A DNA stretch of 64,000 nt from Haliea sp040221975 (GCA_040221975.1 JAVJWR010000015.1:62001-126000); one strand, 5' to 3'; positions 9,901 through 17,788 are shown, counted from the stretch's first letter. Program-made: numbers and translations. The notes: a model not told the origin generated them from the sequence alone.

Positions 9901-10817
9901 ACGAGATCGCGGCCCTGCGGGACAACCCCGACTGTGCCGCCGAGGAATATCAGCGCGTCCAGGCGGAAGATCCCGGTCTGTCGGCGCATCTCGGTTTTGA
10001 TCCGCGGGAGGATGTCGCCGCGCCCTATATCGCCACCGGCGCGCGGCCGTGGGTCGCCGTGTTGCGGGAGCAGGGCGTAAACGGCCATGTGGAAATGGCG
10101 GCGGCCTTCCACCGCGCCGGTTTTACCGCGGTGGATGTGCACATGAGCGACCTGCACGCCGGCAACCGCTCGCTGGCGGAATTCAGCGGCCTGGTGGCCT
10201 GCGGCGGCTTTTCCTACGGAGACGTACTGGGAGCCGGCGAAGGCTGGGCCAAGAGCATTCTCTTCAACCCGGCCCTGCGTGACCAGTTCAGCACCTTCTT
10301 TGCCCGCGAGGACAGCTTTACCCTGGGCGTGTGCAACGGCTGCCAGATGGTTTCCACCCTGCGCGAGCTGATACCGGGCGCGCAGCATTGGCCGCGTTTT
10401 GTACGCAACCGCTCCGAGCAGTTCGAGGCCCGCCTGGCGCTGGTCCGGATCGAGCAGAGCCCGTCCATCCTGCTCGCCAACATGGCCGGCTCCCACCTGC
10501 CGATCGCCGTGGCCCACGGCGAGGGGCGGGCAGAGTTTGCTGCCGCCGGCTCCCGGGAGGCCTGCGAGGCCGGCGGCAGTGTGGCCCTGCGCTACCTTGA
10601 AAACGACCTCTCGGTAGCCGAGCGTTACCCCGCCAACCCCAACGGCTCGCCAGCCGGTATCGCGGGGCTCAGCAGCCTGGACGGCCGCGCCACCATCATG
10701 ATGCCGCATCCGGAGCGTGTGTATCGCACGGTGCAACACTCCTGGGCGCCGGCGGAGTGGGGTGAGGACGGTCCCTGGCTGCGCCTGTTCCGCAACGCCC
10801 GCCGCTGGGTGGGCTGA
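6918..10817 (+). CDS. purL: Phosphoribosylformylglycinamidine synthase (FGAM synthase)
   Basis: Large single-chain PurL of 1299 aa, the usual gammaproteobacterial length. It performs the fourth step of purine synthesis: FGAR + glutamine + ATP to FGAM. Visible parts are the PurS-like N-terminal region, the first AIRS-type ATP domain (FAQANSEHCRHKIF, then KVETHNHPTAIAPFPGAGTG), the second synthase half, and a C-terminal class I glutaminase with nucleophile motif GVCNGCQM and the HPERV sequence near the end. The ATG at 6918 gives the standard N-terminus. Confidence 0.99.
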   Translation: MLILRGAPALSPFRRDKLAQKLSAIDPAIRILHCEFVHFAQTDEIPGEERQALLRQLLHYGPATGAGQFDVSTAAAELLLVVPRPGTISPWSSKATDIARNCGLREVQRLERGTAWYLHLPADLPEAARGQVAAALHDRMTESVLSSLEAASALFRVQEPAPMATVDILGGGREALVAADASLGLALAEDEVDYLVQAFTGLGRNPNDVELMMFAQANSEHCRHKIFNASWTIDGIAQDKSLFGMIRNTHERGGDNVLSAYSDNAAVVAGHHAGRFFPDPESAEYGFTQEPIHLLMKVETHNHPTAIAPFPGAGTGAGGEIRDEGAVGRGSKPKVGLTGFSVSNLQIPGYVQPWESDYGKPARIVSALEIMLEGPIGGAAFNNEFGRPNLCGYFRSFELDVPGTAGSERRGYHKPIMIAGGYGNIREEHVEKGEFAPGAKLIVLGGPAMLIGLGGGAASSMASGASAEDLDFASVQRQNPEMERRCQEVIDRCWQLGPRNPVAFIHDVGAGGLSNALPELVKDGGRGGRFALRDVPNDEPGMAPLAIWCNESQERYVLAVEPEDLARFEAICARERCPYAVVGEATAEQHLTLADSHFGNAPVDLPMSILFGKPPKMQRDLRRVPHSLPPLTLELPLLDAIERVLQLPAVASKQFLITIGDRTVTGMVARDQMVGPWQVPVADCAVTTVSYDSHAGEAMAMGERSPLALVSGPASGRMAVAEAITNICAAPIAALQDIKLSANWMCAAGHGREDEVLFDTVRAVGMEFCPALGITIPVGKDSMSMRTTWREQGVQRAVTAPVSLVVSAFAPVTDARLAVTPQLQLHADAELWLLDLGRGAGRLGGSALAQVCGQVGDSVPDIEDPGDLVAFFTLVQELLQAGALLAYHDRSDGGLLVTLLEMAFAGRCGLQLDLAAVAGTPLQQLFAEEAGAVLQVAAADVPMLRSRAEELGLAACLHPLGRAVAGDDVTIGVAGTSLLRDSRGRLQELWARTSYEIAALRDNPDCAAEEYQRVQAEDPGLSAHLGFDPREDVAAPYIATGARPWVAVLREQGVNGHVEMAAAFHRAGFTAVDVHMSDLHAGNRSLAEFSGLVACGGFSYGDVLGAGEGWAKSILFNPALRDQFSTFFAREDSFTLGVCNGCQMVSTLRELIPGAQHWPRFVRNRSEQFEARLALVRIEQSPSILLANMAGSHLPIAVAHGEGRAEFAAAGSREACEAGGSVALRYLENDLSVAERYPANPNGSPAGIAGLSSLDGRATIMMPHPERVYRTVQHSWAPAEWGEDGPWLRLFRNARRWVG

Positions 10818-10842
10818 TGTCTTCCCCCTGGACAAGCCCCAC

Positions 10843-10870
10843 TTGTGACCCCCCCCTTATTCTTTATAAT
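10843..10870 (+). promoter_or_regulatory. Promoter for secDF
   Basis: -35 TTGTGA (10843-10848), a 16-bp spacer containing a C8 run, and a perfect -10 TATAAT (10865-10870). Transcription would begin about 70 nt before the secD start. Confidence 0.65.
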
Positions 10871-10887
10871 GACGGACTTTTCGTTCC

Positions 10888-10919
10888 CGGCAGCCCCTTG
10901 ACCTCGGGTCTGGCTGCCG
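10888..10919 (+). promoter_or_regulatory. Two-tier hairpin in the secD leader
   Basis: An outer stem CGGCAGCC/GGCTGCCG (10888-10895/10912-10919) encloses an inner stem GACC-TCG-GGTC (10900-10910). It lies between the promoter and the secD start with no U-tract after it, so it looks like a leader structure, not a terminator. Confidence 0.45.
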
Positions 10920-10947
10920 AGGCCCGGTCTCCTGGCAGAGCAAAACT

Positions 10948-12831
10948 ATGCTGAACAAGTATCCATTGTGGAAATATGTGCTGGTGCTGATGGTCTTGGC
11001 CATCGGCCTGCTGTACGCCTCGCCCAACCTGTATGCACCGGATCCGGCGCTGCAGATTACCGGCGAGAGCAGCGCCCAGATCATCGACGAGCGCACTCTG
11101 GCGCGGGCAACCGACGCCCTGGCGGAGGCCGGTATCGAGCACTTCGGCGAGCTGATCGACCCGAACGGGCGCAATGCGCTGGTGCGTTTGCAGGATGTTG
11201 AGCAACAGCTGGTGGCCCAGGCCCGGGTGCAGCGCGCCCTGGGCGACGGCTTTATCGTGGCGCTCAACCTGGCGCCGACCACACCCGACTGGCTCAGCAG
11301 CCTCGGCGGCCAGCCGATGAAGCTGGGCCTGGACCTGAGCGGTGGCGTCCATTTCAAGCTGGAGGTGGATATCGAGGCGGCCATGGAGCGGCGCCAGGAG
11401 TACTATGTCACCGCCATTCGCCGCGCCCTGCGCGAGGAGCGTATCCGCGGCATCGTTGACGCCGGCGCCGGAGGCGGAGTCGTTGCCCGGCTGCGCACCG
11501 AGGCCGATCGCGAACAGGCCCGCTCCCTGGTCGCGGACAATCATCCGGAGCTGACCCTTGAGCGCGGCGGTAGCGGCAATGCCTGGACCCTGACCGCGGC
11601 CATGACCGACCAGATGCGTTCCGAAATCGCCAACTATGCGGTGACCCAGAACCTGACTACGCTGCGCAACCGGGTCAACGAGCTGGGTGTGTCGGAGCCG
11701 CTGGTCCAGCGTCAGGGCCAGAACCGTATCGTGGTAGAGCTGCCGGGCATCCAGGACACTGCGGAGGCCAAGCGTATCCTCGGCACCGTGGCCAACCTGG
11801 AGTTCCGTCTGGTCGCCAACATGGACGCGCCGGAAGCAGAAAAGCAGCGTTTCGAGTATCGCAGTGAGGACCGCGCCGGCGCTTTCGAATGGCTGGAGCG
11901 GGACATCATCATCACTGGCGAGCGGGTCTCCAATGCCCAGGCCAGTTTCGACGAGAACGGTCGTCCCAACGTGCAGATCAGCCTCGACGGCGAAGGCGGC
12001 ACCCTGATGTCGCGGGCTACCCGCAACAATGTCAAGCGGCGGATGGGCGTACTGTTCATTGAGCGCAAGTACCGCACACGCTACGAGATGCAGGAGGACG
12101 GCACGGAAAAGGCGGTGCAGATACCCTATGACGAACGCAGGCTGCTTACGGCCCCGGTGATACAGTCCGCCCTGGGCGCCCAGTTCCAGATCACCGGCCT
12201 CGACAGCCCGCTGGAAGCCTCCGAACTGGCTCTGATGCTGCGCGCCGGCGCCCTGGCGGCGCCCATTTCCTTCGTCGAAGAGCGCACCGTGGGTCCGTCC
12301 CTGGGCGCCGAGAATATCCGCCTGGGGGTGAAGTCCGTGCAGTTCGGTCTCGCTCTGGTAGTGATCTTCATGATCCTCTACTACCGCGTGTTCGGCATTA
12401 TCGCGGTGGTGGCATTGACGGCCAACCTGGTGTTGCTGGTGGCGTTCATGTCCCTGATCGGGGCAACCCTGACCTTGCCCGGTATTGCCGGCATTGTGCT
12501 GACGGTGGGCATGGCGGTGGATGCCAATGTGCTGATTTTCTCCCGAATACGGGAGGAGCTACAGGGCGGGCGCACACCGCAGATGGCAATTCACTCTGGC
12601 TATGATGCGGCCCTGTCGACCATCCTCGACGCCAACATCACCACCCTTATCGTCGCGGTGATCCTCTATGCCGTGGGTACCGGCCCGGTCAAGGGCTTTG
12701 CCGTCACCCTGTCGGTGGGCATCGTGACCTCCATGTTTACCGCCATTATCGGCACCCGCGCCCTGGTCAATCTGATCTACGGCGGGCGCAAGGTGAGAAC
12801 CCTGTCCATCGGGGGAGTGAAAACATCATGA
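10948..12831 (+). CDS. secD: Protein translocase subunit SecD
   Basis: The protein has 627 aa: one N-terminal membrane helix, a large periplasmic P1 domain, then the SecD/SecF membrane domain (about residues 450-615) with the GMAVDANVLIF signature. SecDF uses the proton gradient to pull exported proteins through SecYEG. It overlaps secF by 4 bp (ATGA), so translation is coupled. The usual upstream partner yajC (and tgt) is not present here; purL lies upstream and secD has its own promoter. Confidence 0.98.
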   Translation: MLNKYPLWKYVLVLMVLAIGLLYASPNLYAPDPALQITGESSAQIIDERTLARATDALAEAGIEHFGELIDPNGRNALVRLQDVEQQLVAQARVQRALGDGFIVALNLAPTTPDWLSSLGGQPMKLGLDLSGGVHFKLEVDIEAAMERRQEYYVTAIRRALREERIRGIVDAGAGGGVVARLRTEADREQARSLVADNHPELTLERGGSGNAWTLTAAMTDQMRSEIANYAVTQNLTTLRNRVNELGVSEPLVQRQGQNRIVVELPGIQDTAEAKRILGTVANLEFRLVANMDAPEAEKQRFEYRSEDRAGAFEWLERDIIITGERVSNAQASFDENGRPNVQISLDGEGGTLMSRATRNNVKRRMGVLFIERKYRTRYEMQEDGTEKAVQIPYDERRLLTAPVIQSALGAQFQITGLDSPLEASELALMLRAGALAAPISFVEERTVGPSLGAENIRLGVKSVQFGLALVVIFMILYYRVFGIIAVVALTANLVLLVAFMSLIGATLTLPGIAGIVLTVGMAVDANVLIFSRIREELQGGRTPQMAIHSGYDAALSTILDANITTLIVAVILYAVGTGPVKGFAVTLSVGIVTSMFTAIIGTRALVNLIYGGRKVRTLSIGGVKTS

Positions 12832-13742
12832 GAACCATCAACTTCATGGGTCAGCGCAAGCTGGCGCTCGCTCTGTCCGCGATTCTACTGGTCATTGCCA
12901 TCGGGTCCCTGGCCACCCGCCAGCTCAACTGGGGGCTGGACTTTACCGGCGGCACCCTGGTGGAGGTCAACTACAGCGAGTCGGCGAACCTGAGCGAAAT
13001 CCGCGATCTGCTCAATGCGAGCGACTATGCGGGCGCGATTGTGGTCAGTTTCGGCAGCGACCGCGATGTCATGATCCGCCTGCCCCAGGGCCACGCCGAC
13101 ACCGAGGGCACGGCGCTGGTGCGCCTGCTGGAGGACAACTTCGACGGTGTCGTCGAGCTGCGCAGGATCGAGTTCGTGGGGCCGCAGGTGGGGGACGAGC
13201 TGCGCGAGCAGGGCGGTCTGGCCATGCTGATGGCGCTGGGCATGGTGATGCTGTACATCGGCTTCCGCTTCCAGTTCAAGTTTGCCGTCGGCGCCGTCGC
13301 CGCCCTCATTCACGACGTCGTCATCACCCTGGGCTTCTTCTCGTTCATCGGCCTCGAATTCGACCTCACCGTGCTCGCCGCCCTGCTGGCGGTGATCGGC
13401 TACTCCCTCAACGACACCATCGTCGTCTCCGACCGCATCCGCGAGAACTTCCGCAAACTGCGCAAGGCCGACCCGATCGAGGTCATCAACATCTCCCTCT
13501 CCGAAACCCTGGGCCGCACCCTGGTCACCTCCTTCACCACCATGCTGGTGCTGGTTTGCCTGGCCCTGTTTGGCGGCGAAATGATCAACGGCTTCGCCAA
13601 CGCCCTGCTGGTGGGCGTGGTGGTCGGGACCTACTCCTCCATTTACGTGGCAGCGAATGCGCTGGTGCTGATGGGCGTGAGCAAGGAAGACCTGATGCTG
13701 CCGGTCAAGGAAGGCGCCGAGCAGGAAGACCTGATGCCGTAG
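12828..13742 (+). CDS. secF: Protein translocase subunit SecF
   Basis: The 304-aa protein has an N-terminal membrane helix, the DFTGGTLVEV motif of the periplasmic base, and the C-terminal helices with SLNDTIVVSDRIREN, the SecF signature. It pairs with SecD in the inner membrane. The start overlaps the secD stop. The charged C-terminal tail ends just before the repeat-bearing intergenic stretch. Confidence 0.98.
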   Translation: MRTINFMGQRKLALALSAILLVIAIGSLATRQLNWGLDFTGGTLVEVNYSESANLSEIRDLLNASDYAGAIVVSFGSDRDVMIRLPQGHADTEGTALVRLLEDNFDGVVELRRIEFVGPQVGDELREQGGLAMLMALGMVMLYIGFRFQFKFAVGAVAALIHDVVITLGFFSFIGLEFDLTVLAALLAVIGYSLNDTIVVSDRIRENFRKLRKADPIEVINISLSETLGRTLVTSFTTMLVLVCLALFGGEMINGFANALLVGVVVGTYSSIYVAANALVLMGVSKEDLMLPVKEGAEQEDLMP

Positions 13743-13809
13743 CGGCCCCCCAGTCTCGACTCTGCTCCCGAATTTACGTCTTCAGGCAACAGGAGCTTCG
13801 TAGCAGGGC

Positions 13810-13925
13810 GCGGCGCGGGTCCGCCCACTGCCAGTCAGGACACGCCGTAAACCCATCCATGGGGGCTTGGTGGCGACATCCATGTCGCCAAGAGTCCTGA
13901 CTGGCAGTGGCCGGCCCCACGCCGC
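13810..13925. repeat. 116-bp hairpin element A
   Basis: Arms of 32 nt at 13810-13841 and 13894-13925 pair with only three mismatches. The inner end of the left arm begins the motif CAGGACACGCCGTRAA (13836 onward). The 52-nt loop holds CCCATCCATGGG (13852-13863) and a longer palindrome centred on the same ATCCAT core (13871-13890). Length and architecture equal element B, but the arms differ in sequence. Confidence 0.85.
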
Positions 13926-14028
13926 TCGTGGTGCCGGCAACTTCGAGCACGTTACCCGCCGCTTTGCCCGCGTTGGTGTATATGCTATCGCGGCGACGCG
14001 TGCAGACGTCCAGTTGGCTCCGAAGGTA

Positions 14029-14144
14029 GGTCTTCAGCGTTGGCGGGGGGGGAGCAGGACCGTTGAGCGCATGGACGCGCGATACGAGCCTACATGGATG
14101 TATTCACGGCGTGTCCTGATCGCCCCCCGCCAACGCTGAAGACC
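14029..14144. repeat. 116-bp hairpin element B (core in reverse orientation)
   Basis: Perfect 22-nt inverted arms at 14029-14050 and 14123-14144. Read on the minus strand the interior shows CAGGACACGCCGTGAA (14118-14103), then ACATCCATGT (14101-14092), then an imperfect palindrome with a TCCATG core (14080-14067), the same order as in element A. The arms share no obvious sequence with those of A. Confidence 0.85.
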
Positions 14145-14177
14145 GGATTCAGGCGACCAGCTTCGTGGTGTAAATCA

Positions 14178-14225
14178 GCGTGTCCTGTTCCGCTCCCGCG
14201 GACGCTGAAGGCCGGATTCACGCGA
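14178..14225. repeat. Degenerate direct repeat of the end of element B
   Basis: About 48 bp beginning GCGTGTCCTG and ending CCGGATTCACGCGA align with 14109-14155, with a few substitutions and small indels. It looks like a solo arm or partial duplication of the element, ending just before the suhB stop. Confidence 0.6.
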
Positions 14226-14230
14226 AGAAT

Positions 14231-15028
14231 CTAGTTCCCCAGCAGCGGCTTGGTGACCTGCAGCACGGCCTTGAAGCACTTCGGGTTGCCGCAGACGATA
14301 TTGCCGGAAGTCATGTAATTGTCCGACGCATTGATGTCGGACACCAGGCCTCCGGCCTCTTTTACCAGCAGCGCGCCCGCGGCCATGTCCCAGGGTGCCA
14401 GGCCGATTTCCCAGAACGCGTCGAGGCGGCCGGCGGCCACGTAGGCCAGGTCCAGGGAGGCGGCGCCGGCGCGGCGGATGCCGGCGCACTGGCCGGCGAG
14501 GATCTCGATGGTCTTGCTGTAGGGCGCCAGGCGGTCGTCGCAGTGGTCCTTGAAGGGGATGCCGGTGCCGAGCAGGGCGCCGTCGAGGCTGCTGCGGCTG
14601 CTGACCCGGATGCGGCGGCCGTTGAGTTGGGCACCGCGACCGCGGGAAGCGGTAAATTCCTCGCGCCGTACCGGGTCGACAATCACGCCGTGCTCCAGCT
14701 TGCCCTTGTACAGGCAGGCGATGGAGACAGCGTAGTGGGGGATGCCGCGAAGGAAGTTGGTGGTGCCGTCGAGGGGGTCGATGACCCAGCGGTAGTCGGC
14801 GTTTTCGTCACCGCTGAGACCGGTCTCCTCGCCCAGGATGGCGTGCTCGGGGAAGGCCTTGCGCAGGTGATAGATGATCTCGCGCTCGGCGTTGCGATCG
14901 ACATCGGAGACGAAGTCGTTGACGTTCTTCTCCTGCACGTCGATGCGGTCGAGCTCATCGGAGGCGCGGACAATCTGCTCGCCGGCCTTGCGCGCGGCGC
15001 GCAGTGCGATGTTGACCATCGGTTCCAT
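14231..15028 (-). CDS. suhB: Inositol-1-monophosphatase SuhB
   Basis: The 265-aa protein has the Mg-binding motifs of the inositol monophosphatase family: GEETG, DPLDGTTNF and a later WDMAAG. In E. coli SuhB also acts with NusA/NusG in rRNA transcription. I choose the start MEPMVNIALRAARKAG at 15028, which aligns with the E. coli N-terminus; the longer frame to 15091 runs into the promoter region. It is divergent from trmJ, as in Pseudomonas and E. coli. Confidence 0.97.
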   Translation of the reverse strand: MEPMVNIALRAARKAGEQIVRASDELDRIDVQEKNVNDFVSDVDRNAEREIIYHLRKAFPEHAILGEETGLSGDENADYRWVIDPLDGTTNFLRGIPHYAVSIACLYKGKLEHGVIVDPVRREEFTASRGRGAQLNGRRIRVSSRSSLDGALLGTGIPFKDHCDDRLAPYSKTIEILAGQCAGIRRAGAASLDLAYVAAGRLDAFWEIGLAPWDMAAGALLVKEAGGLVSDINASDNYMTSGNIVCGNPKCFKAVLQVTKPLLGN

Positions 15029-15152
15029 AACGGTGTCCTGGGAAGGCGTTTTCGGGCGCCGGATTATAACAGGACAACCGGCTCCGATCATACCGGCAAT
15101 CTGCTACACTTGCCGGCTTTTGCTGAGGGCGCGGCAGGCGCAAGAACCGGGC

Positions 15153-15917
15153 ATGAATCTCGACAATATTCGTATTGTTCTGGTCAATACCAGCCACCCG
15201 GGCAACATCGGGGGTGTCGCCAGGGCGATGAAAAACATGGGCCTGTCGCGCCTGGTTCTGGTGGCGCCGCGGCAATTCCCGGATGAGCAGGCCGACTGGC
15301 GCGCCGCGGGTGCAATCGACCTGCTGCAGGGAGCGACAGTCTGCGCCACCCTCGACGAAGCCATTGCCGATTGCCAGTATGTGGTGGGTACCAGTGCGCG
15401 CGAGCGGCGCATCCCCTGGCCGCTGCTGGATCCGCGTCGCTGCGCGGAGGAAATGGCGCGCCGCTCAGGCCGGGAGCAGGTCGCGCTGCTGTTCGGGCGC
15501 GAGGACCGGGGGCTCACCAACGACGAGCTGCAGCGCTGCAACCTGCACCTGCATATCCCCTCGGACCCATCCTACAGCTCCCTCAACCTGGCCATGGCGG
15601 TGCAGATTGTTTGCTACGAGTTGCGGATGCTGCTGCTGGGGGGTCTGCTGGGGGGTGCCCTGCCGGCACAGGCCGAGGATCAGTGGGATGCCCCTTTCAG
15701 TACCACGGAGAGCATGGAGCGGTTCTACCAGCACCTGGAGGAGACCCTGGTGGGCATTGGTTTTCTCGATCCCGCGGCGCCGCGGCAACTGATGGCCCGC
15801 TTGCGGCGCCTCTACGGGCGCGTGCGCCTCGATGAGATGGAGCTCAACATCCTGCGCGGGATCCTCACCGAGACGCAGAAATTCTTGCCGCCTGCGCCGG
15901 GGGACTCCACGGACTAG
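15153..15917 (+). CDS. trmJ: tRNA (cytidine/uridine-2'-O)-methyltransferase TrmJ
   Basis: The 254-aa protein is a SPOUT-class methyltransferase. It starts NIRIVLVNTSHPGNIGGVAR and has the knot motifs LLFGREDRGL and SSLNLAMAVQ. It 2'-O-methylates position 32 of several tRNAs with SAM. An in-frame extension to 14874 overlaps suhB and is not real. In Pseudomonas cysE follows trmJ before iscR; here it is absent. Confidence 0.97.
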   Translation: MNLDNIRIVLVNTSHPGNIGGVARAMKNMGLSRLVLVAPRQFPDEQADWRAAGAIDLLQGATVCATLDEAIADCQYVVGTSARERRIPWPLLDPRRCAEEMARRSGREQVALLFGREDRGLTNDELQRCNLHLHIPSDPSYSSLNLAMAVQIVCYELRMLLLGGLLGGALPAQAEDQWDAPFSTTESMERFYQHLEETLVGIGFLDPAAPRQLMARLRRLYGRVRLDEMELNILRGILTETQKFLPPAPGDSTD

Positions 15918-15971
15918 TGTTTCCGGGCTGGGCGCCCCCGACTGCGCGTCCCGGACTGGGCGTCCCCAAAC

Positions 15972-15996
15972 ATAGTTGATCAATTTGGTTGGTTAT
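15972..15996 (+). promoter_or_regulatory. IscR type 1 operator upstream of iscR
   Basis: The 25-bp site matches the published type 1 IscR consensus at 20 of 25 positions by my count, including ATAGTTGA at the left end and GGTTAT at the right. The position 35-60 bp before iscR fits autorepression by 2Fe-2S IscR. Confidence 0.65.
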
Positions 15997-16030
15997 TGCA
16001 TACTGCCCTTTTACGCAAACGGGTACTGCC

Positions 16031-16510
16031 ATGCGGCTGACCACCAAGGGACGCTATGCTGTCACCGCGATGCTGGATCTGGCCCTGCACGGCGGCGAGG
16101 GTCCTGTGAGTCTCGCGGAGATTTCCAGTCGGCAGGACATTTCCCTGTCCTACCTGGAGCAGTTGTTTGCCCGCCTGCGGCGTCGGCAGCTAGTGAGCAG
16201 CGTGCGCGGTCCTGGCGGCGGCTATCGGCTGGGGCGCAGTCATGATGCCATTTTTGTGGCCCAGATCATCGACGCGGTCGACGAGGCGGTAGACGCGACG
16301 GGTTGCGGCGGCAAGGCGGACTGCCAGCAGGGAGAAGTGTGCCTGACCCACCATTTGTGGCAGGACCTCAGTGACCAGATCCACGGTTTTCTCAGCCAGA
16401 TTAGCCTGGCCACCCTGGTGGAGCGGCGGGAAGTTCGCCATGTGTCCTCTCGCCAGGACGCCCGTTCGCGCAACAACCAGGATGGCCTGGTTGCCCTGCG
16501 GGAACTCTGA
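16031..16510 (+). CDS. iscR: Fe-S cluster regulator IscR (Rrf2 family)
   Basis: The 159-aa winged-helix regulator starts MRLTTKGRYAV, the canonical IscR N-terminus. All four cluster ligands are present at E. coli numbering: Cys92, Cys98, Cys104 and His107. With a 2Fe-2S cluster it represses its own operon through a type 1 site, and one is visible at 15972-15996. An in-frame start at 15989 would place the start inside the operator and is rejected. iscS follows 28 bp downstream. Confidence 0.97.
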   Translation: MRLTTKGRYAVTAMLDLALHGGEGPVSLAEISSRQDISLSYLEQLFARLRRRQLVSSVRGPGGGYRLGRSHDAIFVAQIIDAVDEAVDATGCGGKADCQQGEVCLTHHLWQDLSDQIHGFLSQISLATLVERREVRHVSSRQDARSRNNQDGLVALREL

Positions 16511-16538
16511 TTGTCCGGCCGTGGCCGGCCCCTGACTC

Positions 16539-17693
16539 ATGCAGAAGCCTGTTTACCTCGATTACCTTGCTTCCACGCCGGTTGACCCGCGGGTGGCGGC
16601 CGCGATGGCGGAATGCCTGACCCTGGACGGGAACTTCGGCAATCCCGCATCCCGTTCCCATATCTATGGCTGGCGCGCTGAACAGGCGGTGGAGCAGGCG
16701 CGGCGGGAACTGGCGGACCTGATCAATGCCGACCCGAGGGAGATCGTGTGGACCTCTGGTGCCACCGAGGCCGACAACCTGGCGCTCAAGGGCGCTGCCG
16801 GTTTCTACAGCGATCGGGGTCGCCACATCATCACCTCGAAGATTGAGCACAAGGCGGTGCTGGACACCTGTGCCTGGCTGCAGCAGCGCGGCTGGGAGGT
16901 CAGCTGGCTGGAGCCGGAACGCGATGGCCTGGTCTCGGCGGCCAGCGTGGCCGCGGCGCTGCGACCCGATACCCTGCTGGTGAGCGTGATGCATGTGAAC
17001 AATGAGCTGGGCACCGTCAACGATATCGCCGCCATTGGCGCGGTGGTCCGCGAAGCCGGTGCCCTGTTCCACGTGGATGCGGCCCAGAGCGTGGGCAAGA
17101 TCCCGGTCGACCTGGCGCAGTTGCCGGTGGACCTGTTGTCCATTTCCGCGCACAAATTCTACGGTCCCAAGGGCATTGGTGCGCTCTATGTGCGGCGCCA
17201 GCCACGGGTGCAGCTGGAAGCGCAGATCCACGGTGGCGGTCACGAGCGCGGCATGCGCTCCGGCACCCTCGCGACCCACCAGATCGTGGGCATGGGCGAG
17301 GCGGCGCGGCTGGCCCGGGAAGAGATGGTCGCCGAGAGTGCCCGCCTGCTGGCCCTGCGTCAGCGCCTCTGGCAGGGCATGGCGGGGATCTCCGGGTTGC
17401 GCCTGAACGGCCATCCGGAGGCGCGCCTGCCGGGTGCCCTAAACGTCAGTGTCGAAGGCGTGGACGGCGAGACCCTGCTGCTGTCGCTGCGCGAATTGGC
17501 CCTCTCCAGTGGCTCTGCCTGCAACTCCGAGAGCATTGAGCCGTCCCATGTCCTGCGGGCAATCGGAGTACCCGACGCCCTGGCTCACAGTGCCCTGCGC
17601 ATGTGTTGTGGCCGTTTTACCACGGAGCAGGACGTCGATCGCGCCGTGGCCCACCTCGATGCGGTCATAGGCGGTCTGCGCCAGCGCGTTTAG
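16539..17693 (+). CDS. iscS: Cysteine desulfurase IscS, short C-terminus
   Basis: PLP enzyme that takes sulfur from cysteine for Fe-S clusters and tRNA thiolation. It has the PLP lysine Lys206 (SAHKFYGPKG) and catalytic Cys328 (SSGSACNS), both at the same numbers as E. coli IscS, so it is the true IscS type. It ends at residue 384, about 20 residues shorter than E. coli IscS; the missing tail is the region reported to help bind IscU. iscU, iscA, hscBA, fdx and iscX are not downstream; a terminator and ndk follow. Confidence 0.96.
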   Translation: MQKPVYLDYLASTPVDPRVAAAMAECLTLDGNFGNPASRSHIYGWRAEQAVEQARRELADLINADPREIVWTSGATEADNLALKGAAGFYSDRGRHIITSKIEHKAVLDTCAWLQQRGWEVSWLEPERDGLVSAASVAAALRPDTLLVSVMHVNNELGTVNDIAAIGAVVREAGALFHVDAAQSVGKIPVDLAQLPVDLLSISAHKFYGPKGIGALYVRRQPRVQLEAQIHGGGHERGMRSGTLATHQIVGMGEAARLAREEMVAESARLLALRQRLWQGMAGISGLRLNGHPEARLPGALNVSVEGVDGETLLLSLRELALSSGSACNSESIEPSHVLRAIGVPDALAHSALRMCCGRFTTEQDVDRAVAHLDAVIGGLRQRV

Positions 17694-17719
17694 CGGATGA
17701 AACCCGACACTAAAGCCCG

Positions 17720-17725
17720 TATAAT
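17720..17725 (+). promoter_or_regulatory. Possible -10 box upstream of ndk
   Basis: A perfect TATAAT lies 17 bp before the hairpin at 17743. No good -35 sits at 16-18 bp spacing. A transcript from here would pass through the terminator before reaching ndk. Confidence 0.35.
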
Positions 17726-17742
17726 TGCGCGGCTTTTACCCG

Positions 17743-17767
17743 GGGGCCAGAGGCCCCTGATTTTTTT
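17743..17767 (+). terminator. Intrinsic terminator between iscS and ndk
   Basis: Stem GGGGCC-AGA-GGCCCC (17743-17757) followed by TGA and seven T residues (17761-17767). It ends the iscRS transcript. Only about 20 bp separate it from the ndk start, so ndk expression must involve read-through or attenuation. Confidence 0.8.
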
Positions 17768-17788
17768 GTTTTCTGTGGAGATAGTTTG

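Larger units (their letters stand above)
13743..14230. other. Gene-free intergenic stretch between secF and suhB
   Basis: I see no coding region here. It is occupied by hairpin elements A and B, a partial direct copy of the end of B, and about 100 bp of GC-rich spacer (13926-14028) without recognisable content. Confidence 0.75.

Noticed and set aside
13810..14225. Possible CRISPR array
   Set aside because: The repeats are two inverted, long hairpins of different arms, without regular spacers or cas genes.
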